In this document: positions 1 through 8,100 of the stretch, in pieces | Position numbering within the stretch: position 1 is the stretch's first letter | How the letters are laid out: each line of letters starts with the position of its first letter | Source of the DNA: Roseiarcus sp963832305 | GTDB taxonomy: Bacteria > Pseudomonadota > Alphaproteobacteria > Rhizobiales > Beijerinckiaceae | Direction: 5' to 3' | Length of the DNA stretch: 64,000 nucleotides | Assembly: GCA_963832305.1 (NCBI GenBank) | Contig: CAWHTU010000005.1 | Span: 262,764-326,763 of the forward strand | Notes under the pieces: generated by a model | What the model saw: only the letters and a program-made list of their open reading frames with translations | What the model was told of the DNA's origin: nothing | The model's database searches: none | Position numbers and translations under genes: made by a program

Positions 1-1
1 T

Positions 2-400
2 TTCGGCCTCTATCGCGCCGAGGACGGCGAGCATGTCGCGCTTGTCAACGTCGGCCAGGAGAACCCGCTCGAGATGCGGGATGTCGTCTCGACCACCGAT
101 AAGCTCAAGCCGCTCGCCGAGGCGACCGGCGGCACGGTGCGTCGAATCGGCGCCGGCGCGGGCGATGAAATCGTCATGCCGCGCGTGGTCGGCTTAAATC
201 CTTCGCCGAGCTATGGCGGCGGCGACTACATCGGAATCAAACGAACGGGATCGAGCGAGCTGATCGGCGCGCGGTCGACTTCTCTCGCCTCGGGGTTCTT
301 CGGCCTGGCGCTCCTGCTCGGCATGGTGACCCTCGCCTGGGTGAGCGAGAGCGGCGGCTTGCGGCGGACGAGGCGCGACGGCTCGCCCTCCGAAGGCTAG
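2..400 (+). CDS. C-terminal end of a large membrane protein (5' end outside window)
   Basis: The reading frame is open from base 2 to a TAG at 398-400 and gives 132 residues of a protein that begins upstream. The end holds a single hydrophobic segment (about residues 95-115, LASGFFGLALLLGMVTLAW) followed by a short basic tail, so the C-terminus is anchored in the membrane. The segment with LYRAEDG, ALVNVGQENPLEMRDV and TTDKLKPLAEATGG resembles the C-terminal part of the large VWA/glutamine-amidotransferase-like membrane proteins of Alphaproteobacteria. These usually follow a MoxR/DUF58/DUF4159 cluster. That family assignment is from memory of conserved phrases and is tentative. Its last 207 bases overlap the convergent phosphatase gene. 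Confidence 0.6.
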   Translation, partial: FGLYRAEDGEHVALVNVGQENPLEMRDVVSTTDKLKPLAEATGGTVRRIGAGAGDEIVMPRVVGLNPSPSYGGGDYIGIKRTGSSELIGARSTSLASGFFGLALLLGMVTLAWVSESGGLRRTRRDGSPSEG

Positions 401-1237
401 GGCGCCCTGCGGGGGCGTCTCGGCCAGCGCCGCCGCCTCGAACTTGCAGTCGCTCTGCGGCGGCAGGCCCTTGGCTCGCGCCGCCGCCAGTTCCGTCCTC
501 GCCGCCTCGAGATCGGCGACAAACTCCGCCTCCGCGTTCAGTCGGGCGACCGTCGCCGCGCCCATGAAGAAACCTTCGATCACATCGCTGTCCCAGTGAA
601 CGTTGCACACGAGCCGGCTTTCGCCGAACGCGCGGCCGCGCGCGAGGATCGCCTCGCTCTGGTCAGGAGACGCTTGGCTCAGCACGAGCGCCCACGCCCA
701 ACCGATCGCCGTATGCCCGGAAGGATAGGAGCCGCTCCTCCTCAGCGCATCGTCGCCGGCAGGGAAGCAGGTCGGCGCATGGTTGAGCATGAACGGCCGC
801 GGACGCCGGTATCGGTCCTTGGCGGTGCGGGTCGAGGCGCCCGCATCGGTCGCCACCCGTTGGAGCATCTTATAGAGGCGCGGCGTGTCGGAAGGCGTCA
901 CCGGCGCGTTGAGCGAGCAGGCGAAAGCGTCCGCCGCGTGGGGGAAAGAAAGGTCGGCGTCGCCGCCGGCGAGCTTCCAGCGGTCGGTTCCCTGCAGCGC
1001 GAGATCCGCGAAGTCGATCTGCATATCGAGCGCCTGCGCCGCCGATCCTTCGGCTGGCGGGCGCGGCAGGAGCGCGGCGCTGTCGAGCGGTTTGGCCAGA
1101 TAGCCCGGGGCCCTGCCCGACGCCATTTCCGGCGGCGCGGTCGCTTCGTCGGCCGTGAGGCGAGCGCCTGCGGAAACGAGCAGACCCGCCGCCAGCATAA
1201 GGGCTCCGACGATGGATTGCGCGGTTTGATTCATCAT
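194..1237 (-). CDS. Class A non-specific acid phosphatase (PAP2 superfamily), periplasmic
   Basis: This secreted phosphatase carries the full PAP2 signature: KDRYRRPRP (K-x6-RP), then GSYPSGHT (PSGH), then SRLVCNVHWDSD (SR-x5-H-x3-D). The order and spacing fit class A bacterial acid phosphatases (PhoN type), which hydrolyse phosphomonoesters in the periplasm. The start at 1237 gives MMNQTAQ followed by a hydrophobic signal peptide ending near SAGA; a GGGG stretch lies about 10 bases upstream. An upstream start would add 42 residues without the look of a leader. Family members are about 230-260 residues. Here about 80 extra Arg/Ala/Pro-rich residues follow the natural-looking end (ETPPQGAL), and most of this tail is antisense to the neighbouring convergent gene. 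A lost stop codon or a sequence error is possible. Confidence 0.85.
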   Translation of the reverse strand: MMNQTAQSIVGALMLAAGLLVSAGARLTADEATAPPEMASGRAPGYLAKPLDSAALLPRPPAEGSAAQALDMQIDFADLALQGTDRWKLAGGDADLSFPHAADAFACSLNAPVTPSDTPRLYKMLQRVATDAGASTRTAKDRYRRPRPFMLNHAPTCFPAGDDALRRSGSYPSGHTAIGWAWALVLSQASPDQSEAILARGRAFGESRLVCNVHWDSDVIEGFFMGAATVARLNAEAEFVADLEAARTELAAARAKGLPPQSDCKFEAAALAETPPQGALAFGGRAVAPRPPQAAALAHPGEGHHAEQERQAEEPRGERSRPRADQLARSRSFDSDVVAAAIARRRI

Positions 1238-1624
1238 GGGCCATATCCCCCGACCAATAGAGAAAGCTCGATTACCTGCGTCGCGGCAAGCGGGAGAACC
1301 GACGCCCGGGCTCGGATCCGCCGAAGCGATACGGCCCACGCAACGACGCTTAAATCGGCGCAAATGAGAAAAAGCCCGCGAAAATCCACGAAAATGAAAT
1401 CGCTTTCTTTTGCTTTCTTTTGCTTTTTGGAATCAGGGCTTTTCAAAGGGTTATGCGGGAATCAAATGGTTTTCCTCCTCCGTCGTTTCTTGCCGGCGGC
1501 TGAGCTCCGCCGGTCACACTCCGGCCGACAAGAAAAGGTACTAGCACGATTTCTGATTTTCGCCAAGAGTTTGCGCCAAAAAATTGCGCGGGCTTTCCTC
1601 GGCTCGAATTCGCGCGCTCGGCGG
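1238..1624. other. Intergenic stretch, no gene recognised
   Basis: Open frames here are compositional shadows. At 1403-1424 a short imperfect tandem repeat of CTTTCTTTTG is visible. At 1493-1513 a 7-bp stem (CCGGCGG/CCGCCGG) could form. The stretch is clearly lower in GC than the flanking genes around 1370-1480. No tRNA or convincing promoter was seen. Confidence 0.4.
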
Positions 1625-1790
1625 TCAGGCTCCCTGCGTGATTGCCTGCCAATGGTCGCCGATCAGACCTGTCTCGAGCAGGACGCCCAAGCCGATCCCG
1701 TCGACGCCAGCGTTGTTGGAGACGACGGTTGGATCCTTCGCCCCAGACTTGCGCATCGCCTCGATCAGGACCTCGGGGACGCCGCAGAGG
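1625..1790 (-). pseudogene. Inverted remnant of a second scoA gene (CoA-transferase subunit A)
   Basis: Read on the minus strand, the segment encodes LCGVPEVLIEAMRKSGAKD, then VSNNAGVDGIGLGVLLETG, and reaches a TGA at 1625-1627. This matches residues about 29-76 of the intact scoA encoded at 1941-2648 on the opposite strand, at roughly 80 percent by eye, with a few substitutions. Neither the N-terminus nor the remaining 160 residues is present, so it cannot be a functional subunit. It is probably a decayed paralogue or the residue of an inverted duplication. It lies about 150 bases upstream of the intact gene, which suggests a local rearrangement. What is seen is the homology; the history is inferred. 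Confidence 0.8.
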
Positions 1791-1940
1791 ACGCGGACCT
1801 GATTATTTTTAGTTCATTCCCCTTCGCGCCTTCGACAACGTGAAGTCGCGCCTATCGCGCGCGCATCTATTGTCATCTTGCGGCGAGCGCTCCAGACCGT
1901 TAGGGAGTCGCCGCCCCTTCAACCGGAGCCTTTAACCCCG

Positions 1941-2648
1941 ATGAGAAAAGTCTACGCCAACGCGGACGAAGCGCTTGCCGGCCAGATCAAGGACGGAATG
2001 ATCCTGATGGCGGGCGGCTTCGGCCTCTGCGGGGTGCCCGAGGTCCTGATCGAGGCGGTGCGCAAGTCGGGCGCCAAGGACCTGACATTCGTCTCCAACA
2101 ACGCGGGCGTGGACGGGATCGGCCTCGGAATCCTGCTCGAAACCGGCCAGATCAGGAAAATGATCTCGAGCTACGTCGGCGAGAACAAGATCTTCGCCAA
2201 TCTCTATCTCTCGGGCAAGCTCGAGCTTGAATTCAATCCCCAGGGCACGATGGCCGAGCGCATCCGCGCCGGCGGAGCGGGCATTCCCGCCTTCTTCACC
2301 AAGACCGGCGTGGGCACGATCGTCGCCGAGGGAAAGGAAATCCGCGACTTCAACAACGAAGCCTATGTCATGGAGACCGGGCTTGTCGCCGACATCTCCC
2401 TCGTCCATGCCTGGAAGGGCGACACCGAAGGCAATCTCGTCTACCGGAAGACGGCCCGCAACTTCAATCCGATGATGGCGACCGCCGGTCGGCTCACAGT
2501 CGCCCAAGTCGAGCATCTGGTCGAGCCGGGCGAGATCGACGGCGATCACATCGTCACGCCGGGCGTCTACGTCCAGCGCATCGTTCACGTCCCGAACGCG
2601 CTGAAGCGGATCGAGAGCCGCACGACCCGCAAGCGCGACGCGGCCTGA
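1941..2648 (+). CDS. scoA: Succinyl-CoA:3-ketoacid (acetoacetate) CoA-transferase subunit A
   Basis: This 235-residue protein is the alpha subunit of a 3-oxoacid CoA-transferase, which moves CoA from succinyl-CoA to acetoacetate (ketone body and PHB turnover). Class I CoA-transferase hallmarks are present: the N-terminal glycine-rich GGFGLCGVPE and the conserved VSNNAGVDGIGLG. Length fits ScoA/AtoD subunits (about 230). The start at 1941 (MRKVYANADEAL) matches the family N-terminus; extending upstream would add 21 unconserved residues. scoB follows after 19 bases with its own GGAGG, so the two are one transcription unit. A decayed inverted copy lies just upstream. Confidence 0.93.
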   Translation: MRKVYANADEALAGQIKDGMILMAGGFGLCGVPEVLIEAVRKSGAKDLTFVSNNAGVDGIGLGILLETGQIRKMISSYVGENKIFANLYLSGKLELEFNPQGTMAERIRAGGAGIPAFFTKTGVGTIVAEGKEIRDFNNEAYVMETGLVADISLVHAWKGDTEGNLVYRKTARNFNPMMATAGRLTVAQVEHLVEPGEIDGDHIVTPGVYVQRIVHVPNALKRIESRTTRKRDAA

Positions 2649-2667
2649 GTTTCTGGAGGCATTCCTG

Positions 2668-3312
2668 ATGGCCTGGACCCGTGACCAAATGGCGGCGCGC
2701 GCCGCCAAGGAGCTCAAGGACGGCTTCTACGTCAATCTCGGCATCGGCATCCCGACGCTGGTGTCGAACTACATCCCGCAGGGAATCAGCGTGCAACTCC
2801 AGAGCGAGAACGGCATGCTGGGGATGGGGCCGTTCCCGTTCGAGGGCGAGGAGGACCCGGACCTCATCAACGCCGGCAAGCAGACCGTCACCCAGTTGCC
2901 GACGACGAGTTTCTTCTCAAGCGCCGATTCGTTCGCCATGATCCGCGGCGGGCACATCGACCTCGCGATCCTCGGCGCGATGCAGGTCTCGGAGTCCGGC
3001 GATCTGGCCAACTGGATGATTCCCGGCAAGATGGTCAAGGGCATGGGCGGGGCGATGGACCTGGTCGCCGGAGTGAAGCGCATCGTCGTCGTCATGGAGC
3101 ACGCGGCGAAGGATGGGCCAAAACTCCTTCATCATTGCAACCTGCCCCTGACCGGCGCCAAGGTCGTCGACCTCGTCATTACAGACCTTGGCGTATTCGC
3201 CATCGACAAGCACGGCTATCGCGGCATGGCGCTGGTCGAGCTCGCGCCCGGCGCGACGCTGGACGAAATCGCTGCCAAGACCGAGGCAAGCTACCGCGTG
3301 GCGCTCAACTGA
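2668..3312 (+). CDS. scoB: Succinyl-CoA:3-ketoacid CoA-transferase subunit B
   Basis: The 214-residue beta subunit partners ScoA. The N-terminal NLGIGIPTLVSNYIP, the catalytic-Glu region SENGMLGMGP (the Glu that forms the CoA thioester) and GGHIDLAILGAMQVSESGDL are all intact. A GGAGG lies 8 bases before the ATG. The pair is followed by two strong hairpins that separate it from the convergent binding-protein gene. Acetoacetate metabolism fits the nearby mutase operon (9.4-13.9 kb), whose product leads to acetoacetyl-CoA, but co-regulation is not shown. Confidence 0.93.
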   Translation: MAWTRDQMAARAAKELKDGFYVNLGIGIPTLVSNYIPQGISVQLQSENGMLGMGPFPFEGEEDPDLINAGKQTVTQLPTTSFFSSADSFAMIRGGHIDLAILGAMQVSESGDLANWMIPGKMVKGMGGAMDLVAGVKRIVVVMEHAAKDGPKLLHHCNLPLTGAKVVDLVITDLGVFAIDKHGYRGMALVELAPGATLDEIAAKTEASYRVALN

Positions 3313-3323
3313 TCGTGCTGTAA

Positions 3324-3365
3324 GGCGGGTCGTCGACCCGCCCCGGCGCGGTCAGCGACCGCGCC
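3324..3365. terminator. Tandem perfect hairpins between convergent genes
   Basis: Two back-to-back perfect inverted repeats lie here. At 3324-3342 a 9-bp stem (GGCGGGTCG/CGACCCGCC) closes on one base. At 3345-3365 a 9-bp stem (GGCGCGGTC/GACCGCGCC) has an AGC loop. They fill the gap between scoB and the convergent binding-protein gene. There is no U-tract, so they may be a bidirectional attenuating or REP-like structure and not a classical terminator. Confidence 0.55.
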
Positions 3366-3380
3366 CTAACGAGCGCGTCC

Positions 3381-4589
3381 CTACTTCTTGACCAGTGGGC
3401 AGGCCGAGTCGGCGAGTTTGCCAAACGCCTCATCGCCTTTCATCGTCTTGATGATCTTGTAAAAGTCCCAGTCGCCCTTCGATTCGGCGGGCGTCTTCAC
3501 CTGAACGATGTACATGTCGTGTTCGAGCAAGCCGTCGGCGCGGATCGCTGCGTCCTTGACGAACATGTCGTTGATTTTCGTCTTATGGAGTTGCTCCATC
3601 ACCTTGTCGGAATCGGTCGAGCCAAGCGCCTTGACGGCATTGAGATAGGTGAGCGTCGCGGAATAGAGGGCGGCCTGTGAGAAGGTCGGCATCTTCTTGG
3701 TCTTTTCGAAGAAGCGATTGGCGAAGCCGCGCGTGGTGTCGTCCGTGTTCCAATACCAGGCGGTGGTCAGCACCAGCCCTTGCGCAATATCGAGACCGAC
3801 CGCGTGGACGTCGGTGAGGAACACCAGGAGCGCGGCGGGCTTCATTGTCTTGGTCAGGCCGAACTCCGACGCAGCCTTGAGTGAGTTTTGCGTGTCGGCG
3901 CCGGCGTTGGCGAGGCCAAGCACCTTCGCCCCCGAGCCTTGCGCCTGGAGGAGAAAGGAGGAGAAGTCTGACGTCCCGAGTGGCACGCGAACGTCGCCGA
4001 CCACGCTTCCCCCGCCTGCCTTGACGACTTCGGTGGCCCCGGCTTCCAATTGCTTCCCGAAAGCGTAGTCCGCGGTAATGAAGAACCAGCTCGTGCCGCC
4101 CTCTTCGAGGATCGTTTTGGCGGTGCCGTTGGCGAGCGCGGTCGTGTCGTAGCCGTAGTGAATGGTGTAGGGGGTGCAGTCCTTGCCGGTCAGCGACGCG
4201 GCGGCCGCGCCGATGGCGAAGAACGGGATCTTCTTCTCCTTGGCCGCGGCCGACATCGCGATGCTGACGCCGGAGTTGGACCCGCCGAGCAGCATCGTCA
4301 TGCCGTCAGTGTCGGCCCATTCGCGCAGTTTCTCCGCCCCGAGAGCCGGCTTGTTCTGATGATCGAAGGTCAGAACCTCGATCGGCTTGCCGAGCACAGT
4401 TCCGCCAAAATCAGCGATCGCCATTTTGATCGCCTCGACGCCGTTAGGGCCAATGACGTCGGCATAGGGCCCCGACATGTCGTCGATGTCGCCGATCACG
4501 ACCTTGTCGTCGGCTGCCGAGGCCGCGCTGGCGGCAAGCGATGCGCAAAGCGCCCCCGCCAGCATCAAGGTTCTATTGAGCGATTTCAT
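3381..4589 (-). CDS. ABC-transporter substrate-binding protein, branched-chain amino acid (Liv/HAAT) type
   Basis: This 402-residue periplasmic binding protein has a clear Sec signal peptide (MKSLNRTLMLAGALCASLAA, cleavage near SAAD). The mature start VIGDIDDMSGPYADVIGP is typical of the type I periplasmic fold of LivJ-like proteins. These bind branched-chain amino acids, amides, urea or aromatic and hydroxy acids. The start at 4589 is preferred: GGGAGG sits 7 bases upstream, whereas the ATG at 4595 leaves only one base. No permease or ATPase gene is adjacent, so the transporter partners lie elsewhere or it is an orphan receptor. The substrate cannot be read from the sequence. Confidence 0.85.
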   Translation of the reverse strand: MKSLNRTLMLAGALCASLAASAASAADDKVVIGDIDDMSGPYADVIGPNGVEAIKMAIADFGGTVLGKPIEVLTFDHQNKPALGAEKLREWADTDGMTMLLGGSNSGVSIAMSAAAKEKKIPFFAIGAAAASLTGKDCTPYTIHYGYDTTALANGTAKTILEEGGTSWFFITADYAFGKQLEAGATEVVKAGGGSVVGDVRVPLGTSDFSSFLLQAQGSGAKVLGLANAGADTQNSLKAASEFGLTKTMKPAALLVFLTDVHAVGLDIAQGLVLTTAWYWNTDDTTRGFANRFFEKTKKMPTFSQAALYSATLTYLNAVKALGSTDSDKVMEQLHKTKINDMFVKDAAIRADGLLEHDMYIVQVKTPAESKGDWDFYKIIKTMKGDEAFGKLADSACPLVKK

Positions 4590-4743
4590 TTCCATTCCTC
4601 CCGATCTTACGGTTCGTCGTGCGGCGCGCCGCCAAAAGCCCAAGCCCAAGCGGGCATAATGCGTGCCGCCGCGGCTCATGGCAACACGGGCTTTAGTCGC
4701 ACTCGCGCTTGGCGTGGCCGGCGCGCCTGCCTATAAATCGACC

Positions 4744-5412
4744 ATGGCGCGAAAACAGTCCCGGCAAGCAAGAGCGGCGAGGACCGAGGCGATCTTCGAG
4801 CGGTTGGCCGCCGCCAACCCGTCGCCAAAGGGCGAGCTCAAATACATCAATCCGTTCACGCTCCTGGTGGCGGTGGTGCTGTCGGCGCAAGCGACCGACG
4901 CCGGCGTCAACAAGGCTACAGCGGCTCTGTTTCCCATCGCCGATACGCCGCAAAAGATGGCGGCGCTTGGCGTTGAGGCGCTCACCGAGCGAATCAAAAC
5001 GATCGGGCTCTATCGAGCCAAGGCGAAGAACGTGATCGCCCTCTCGCGGGCGATCGCCGAGCAGCACGGCGGTCAGACGCCGCATGATCGCGAGGCGCTC
5101 GAGGCGCTGCCCGGGGTCGGGCGCAAGACCGCGAATGTGGTGCTCAACACCGCTTTCGGCGAGCCCACGATCGCGGTCGACACCCATGTTTTTCGCCTCG
5201 CCAACCGACTCGGAATCGCACCGGGCAAAACGCCGCGCGAGGTCGAAGACGAATTGATGCGCGTCGTCCCGAAGCGGTTTCTCCCGCACGCTCATCATTG
5301 GCTGATCCTCCATGGACGATACGTCTGCAAGGCCCGCCAGCCGCTTTGCGGAGCCTGCGTTCTGGTCGATCTCTGCCCGTACGAGCCGAAGAACCTGCCC
5401 AAGACCGGCTGA
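4744..5412 (+). CDS. nth: Endonuclease III (DNA glycosylase/AP lyase)
   Basis: This base-excision-repair enzyme removes oxidised pyrimidines. The 222-residue protein shows the helix-hairpin-helix LPGVGRKTANVV, with the catalytic Lys (in GRKTA) followed by the catalytic Asp in AVDTHVFR. The C-terminal 4Fe-4S motif C-x6-C-x2-C-x5-C (CKARQPLCGACVLVDLC) is complete. Length and order match Nth. The ATG at 4744 starts MARKQSRQARAAR, the usual basic leader; an earlier in-frame ATG at 4663 adds 27 unconserved residues. The gene is divergent from the binding protein and appears to be monocistronic. Confidence 0.95.
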   Translation: MARKQSRQARAARTEAIFERLAAANPSPKGELKYINPFTLLVAVVLSAQATDAGVNKATAALFPIADTPQKMAALGVEALTERIKTIGLYRAKAKNVIALSRAIAEQHGGQTPHDREALEALPGVGRKTANVVLNTAFGEPTIAVDTHVFRLANRLGIAPGKTPREVEDELMRVVPKRFLPHAHHWLILHGRYVCKARQPLCGACVLVDLCPYEPKNLPKTG

Positions 5413-5522
5413 GGTTCCGGCGCGCTCATCTCCGACATCCACAGGCCGGCGACGATCCTCTCCTGCCGATCCCGAGGATGACCCGCGTCGCAGCTTCGCC
5501 GATGTGCGTCTGGCGGACGGAC

Positions 5523-5554
5523 GCTTGGGGGCAATCCCCTAGTTGCCCCCAAGC
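5523..5554. other. 12-bp perfect inverted repeat in the antiporter leader
   Basis: GCTTGGGGGCAA (5523-5534) pairs perfectly with TTGCCCCCAAGC (5543-5554) around an 8-base loop, TCCCCTAG. It ends 28 bases before the antiporter ATG. It could be an operator, the end of the nth transcript, or a leader hairpin. No U-run follows on either strand. Confidence 0.5.
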
Positions 5555-5582
5555 GGGGCGACCGGATAGAGACTCGTTCTCT

Positions 5583-8084
5583 ATGTTCGATATCGTCCTC
5601 CTTCTGGCCGTACTCGCAACGCTGCTGGTGGTCGTCGCCGTCTCCCAGCCGGTGGCGGTGCGACTCAAACTCGCCCCGGTGGTGCTCCTCGCCGTCATCG
5701 GGGTGGCGATCGGCGCTGTGTCCATTGTCTTGCTGCGCACACCGGTCACTGACCGTTTCGACAGCATCGCGACGATTTTCGTCAACCTGCCGGTGAGCTC
5801 GGAGACCTTCGTCTACGTTTTCCTCCCGCTTTTGGTCTTCGAGGGCGCGATCACCACCGATGTTCGCCGAATGCTCGAGGACGCGGCTCCGATTTTGATG
5901 CTCGCCGTAGTCGCGACGGTGGTGACAACTGGAGTGGTCGGCATCGCCCTGTGGCCGGTCTCCGGCCTGCCGCTCGTGGTCTGCCTGCTGCTTGGCTCAG
6001 TCATTGCGACTACCGATCCGGCTGCCGTGATCGCGGTCTTTCGCGATGTCGGAGCGCCTGCGCGCCTCACTCGTCTCGTCGAGGGCGAATCCCTCCTGAA
6101 CGATGCCGCCGCGATCGTGATGTTCGTGGTGTTCCTCGGCATCATCGTATCCGGACGCCAGCCCGATATCGCCGGCGGCGCCGTGCAATTCATCGTTGCT
6201 TTCCTCGGCGGGGCGATTCTGGGCGTGGCGTCGGGACGGGCTCTGCTGCAACTCGTCCCCTGGACCAGAGACGATCGGCTCGCCGAAGCCACGCTCACCG
6301 TCGCGCTTCCGTATCTCGTCTTCATCGGCGCCGAGCACCTCTTCCATGTTTCGGGAGTGGTCGCCGTACTCACTGCAGGATTGACCGTCAGCACCTCCGG
6401 ACGGTCGCGGATTACCCCTTACAACTGGTCGTTCATAACGGATCTCTGGGCGCAAATCGCCTTCTGGGCCCACTCGCTGGTGTTCGTACTCGCTTCAATT
6501 CTGGTGCCGAAGCTGTTGCTCGACGTGCATTTCCACGACCTCGTGTTGATCGCAGTGATGATCGCGGCGGCGTTCGGCGGCCGTCTCCTGGTGCTGTTCC
6601 TGCTGTTGCCGCTGTTAAGTCTGGTCAAGCTCACCCAGCCGATCAGCACCGCCTATAAGCTCGCCATCGCCTGGGGCGGGCTGAGGGGCGCGCTGACCCT
6701 CGTTCTGGCGCTCGCCGTGACCGAGAACTCGGCGCTGAACCCGGAGGTGCAGCGGTTCGTGGCGGTGCTCGCGACCGGCATGGTCCTGTTCACGCTCCTG
6801 GTCAACGGCACGACGCTGAGATCGGTCATCCACCTTCTGCGTCTCGACAGCCTGTCGCCGGTCGACCAGGCCTTGCGCGACCGGGTGCTGGCGCTCTCCT
6901 ACGCCGAGATCGCCGAGGCCATTCGCGCCACCGGGCGCGAGCATGAAATTTCGTCTTCCGCACTCACGAGCGCGCTCGCGCCCTATGAGGCTGGGATCAC
7001 GGCGGCAAACACGCGCGGCGCCGAAGAGGCCCGTCTCACCGATCACGAGCGCCTGGCGATCGCCCTCGTCGCGCTCGGGAATCAGGAACGCATGCTGGCG
7101 CTCGAAATCATGGCCGAGCGCGCTGCTTCGCCTATCACTGTGCAGGCGCTGCTCAGAAACGCCGAAGCCCTGGGCGAAGGCGCGAGGAGCGGCGGACGAC
7201 TTGGCTACAAGCGCGCCGTCGAAGCGGCGCTCGCCTTTCCGCTCACCTTCAAGGCCGCATATTTCCTCTATCGGCGCGCCGGAATCGTGCGCTTCCTCGC
7301 CGATCGGCTCGGCGACCGGTTCGAAATGCTGCTCTTCACCCGGCTTCTGATCCAGGAGCTCGCCGGCCCCCACGCCGCGCGGTCGCGCTCGATCTTCGGC
7401 GAGCGCGTCGTCGAACTCATCGACGCCATCCTCAAGGAGCGCCTCAAGCGCACGACGTCCGCTCTCGATGCGCTACGCCGGCAATATCCTCAATATGCCG
7501 CGGCGCTTGAAGGGCGGTTCCTGCGTCAGTCAGCGATGCGCCGCGAGATGGGACGTTACGACGCACTGTTCCAGGAGGGCCTGATCGCGGCCGAGGTTTA
7601 CGAAGACCTCAAGGGCAGCGTTGAGGACAGAAAAAGAGAGGCGCGGCCCCGCTTCGACATCGGCCTCGATACGCGCGAATTGATCGGGCGCCTGGAGCTG
7701 TTCGCTGGTCTCAGCGATGAGCAGCTCAAGCGGGTTCAAAAGCTGCTCAGGCCCCGCTTCGCCGTGCCGCGTGAGCTCATCGTGCGCAGCGGCGAGAGGG
7801 GCGACGCATGCTATTTCATCGCCTCGGGCGCCGCAGAAGTCATCTTTCCGGGTCGCCGCATTCCGCTAGGTACGAGCGACGTGTTCGGCGAAATGGCGCT
7901 CCTTACCGGCATGACACGGCAAGCCGATGTCGTCGCCCTGACCTACTGTAGGCTCCTGGTGCTGCGGAAGGTCGATTTCGACCGGTTCATGGAGGACAAT
8001 CGCGATATCCGTGTCGTCATCCAAAAGATCGCAGCCTCCCGATCATTGATGAACCGCTCGGATGAGGCGGCCGCGACGTCCTGA
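5583..8084 (+). CDS. CPA1-type Na+(K+)/H+ antiporter with C-terminal cyclic-nucleotide-binding domain
   Basis: The 833-residue protein has two parts. Residues 1-430 form about a dozen membrane helices with CPA1 motifs, including ATTDPAAVIAVF (TDP ion site) and EGESLLNDAAAIV. The rest is a long cytosolic region ending in a cyclic-nucleotide-binding fold (about residues 690-825). That fold shows the phosphate cassette FGEMALLTGMTRQAD with its Arg kept, preceded by the usual GD.CYFIASG segment. The layout parallels the SOS1-type antiporters, in which the tail controls transport. The ATG at 5583 begins MFDIVLLLAVLATLL, a first helix. It stands alone behind a perfect hairpin. Substrate ion and ligand are inferred from family only. 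Confidence 0.88.
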   Translation: MFDIVLLLAVLATLLVVVAVSQPVAVRLKLAPVVLLAVIGVAIGAVSIVLLRTPVTDRFDSIATIFVNLPVSSETFVYVFLPLLVFEGAITTDVRRMLEDAAPILMLAVVATVVTTGVVGIALWPVSGLPLVVCLLLGSVIATTDPAAVIAVFRDVGAPARLTRLVEGESLLNDAAAIVMFVVFLGIIVSGRQPDIAGGAVQFIVAFLGGAILGVASGRALLQLVPWTRDDRLAEATLTVALPYLVFIGAEHLFHVSGVVAVLTAGLTVSTSGRSRITPYNWSFITDLWAQIAFWAHSLVFVLASILVPKLLLDVHFHDLVLIAVMIAAAFGGRLLVLFLLLPLLSLVKLTQPISTAYKLAIAWGGLRGALTLVLALAVTENSALNPEVQRFVAVLATGMVLFTLLVNGTTLRSVIHLLRLDSLSPVDQALRDRVLALSYAEIAEAIRATGREHEISSSALTSALAPYEAGITAANTRGAEEARLTDHERLAIALVALGNQERMLALEIMAERAASPITVQALLRNAEALGEGARSGGRLGYKRAVEAALAFPLTFKAAYFLYRRAGIVRFLADRLGDRFEMLLFTRLLIQELAGPHAARSRSIFGERVVELIDAILKERLKRTTSALDALRRQYPQYAAALEGRFLRQSAMRREMGRYDALFQEGLIAAEVYEDLKGSVEDRKREARPRFDIGLDTRELIGRLELFAGLSDEQLKRVQKLLRPRFAVPRELIVRSGERGDACYFIASGAAEVIFPGRRIPLGTSDVFGEMALLTGMTRQADVVALTYCRLLVLRKVDFDRFMEDNRDIRVVIQKIAASRSLMNRSDEAAATS

Positions 8085-8100
8085 TCAACCCCCCATGCCG

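Noticed and set aside
596..1843. Long plus-strand open frame across the phosphatase and the scoA remnant
   Set aside because: It is Arg-rich antisense of the phosphatase and then antisense of the scoA fragment; no start site or family phrase supports it.
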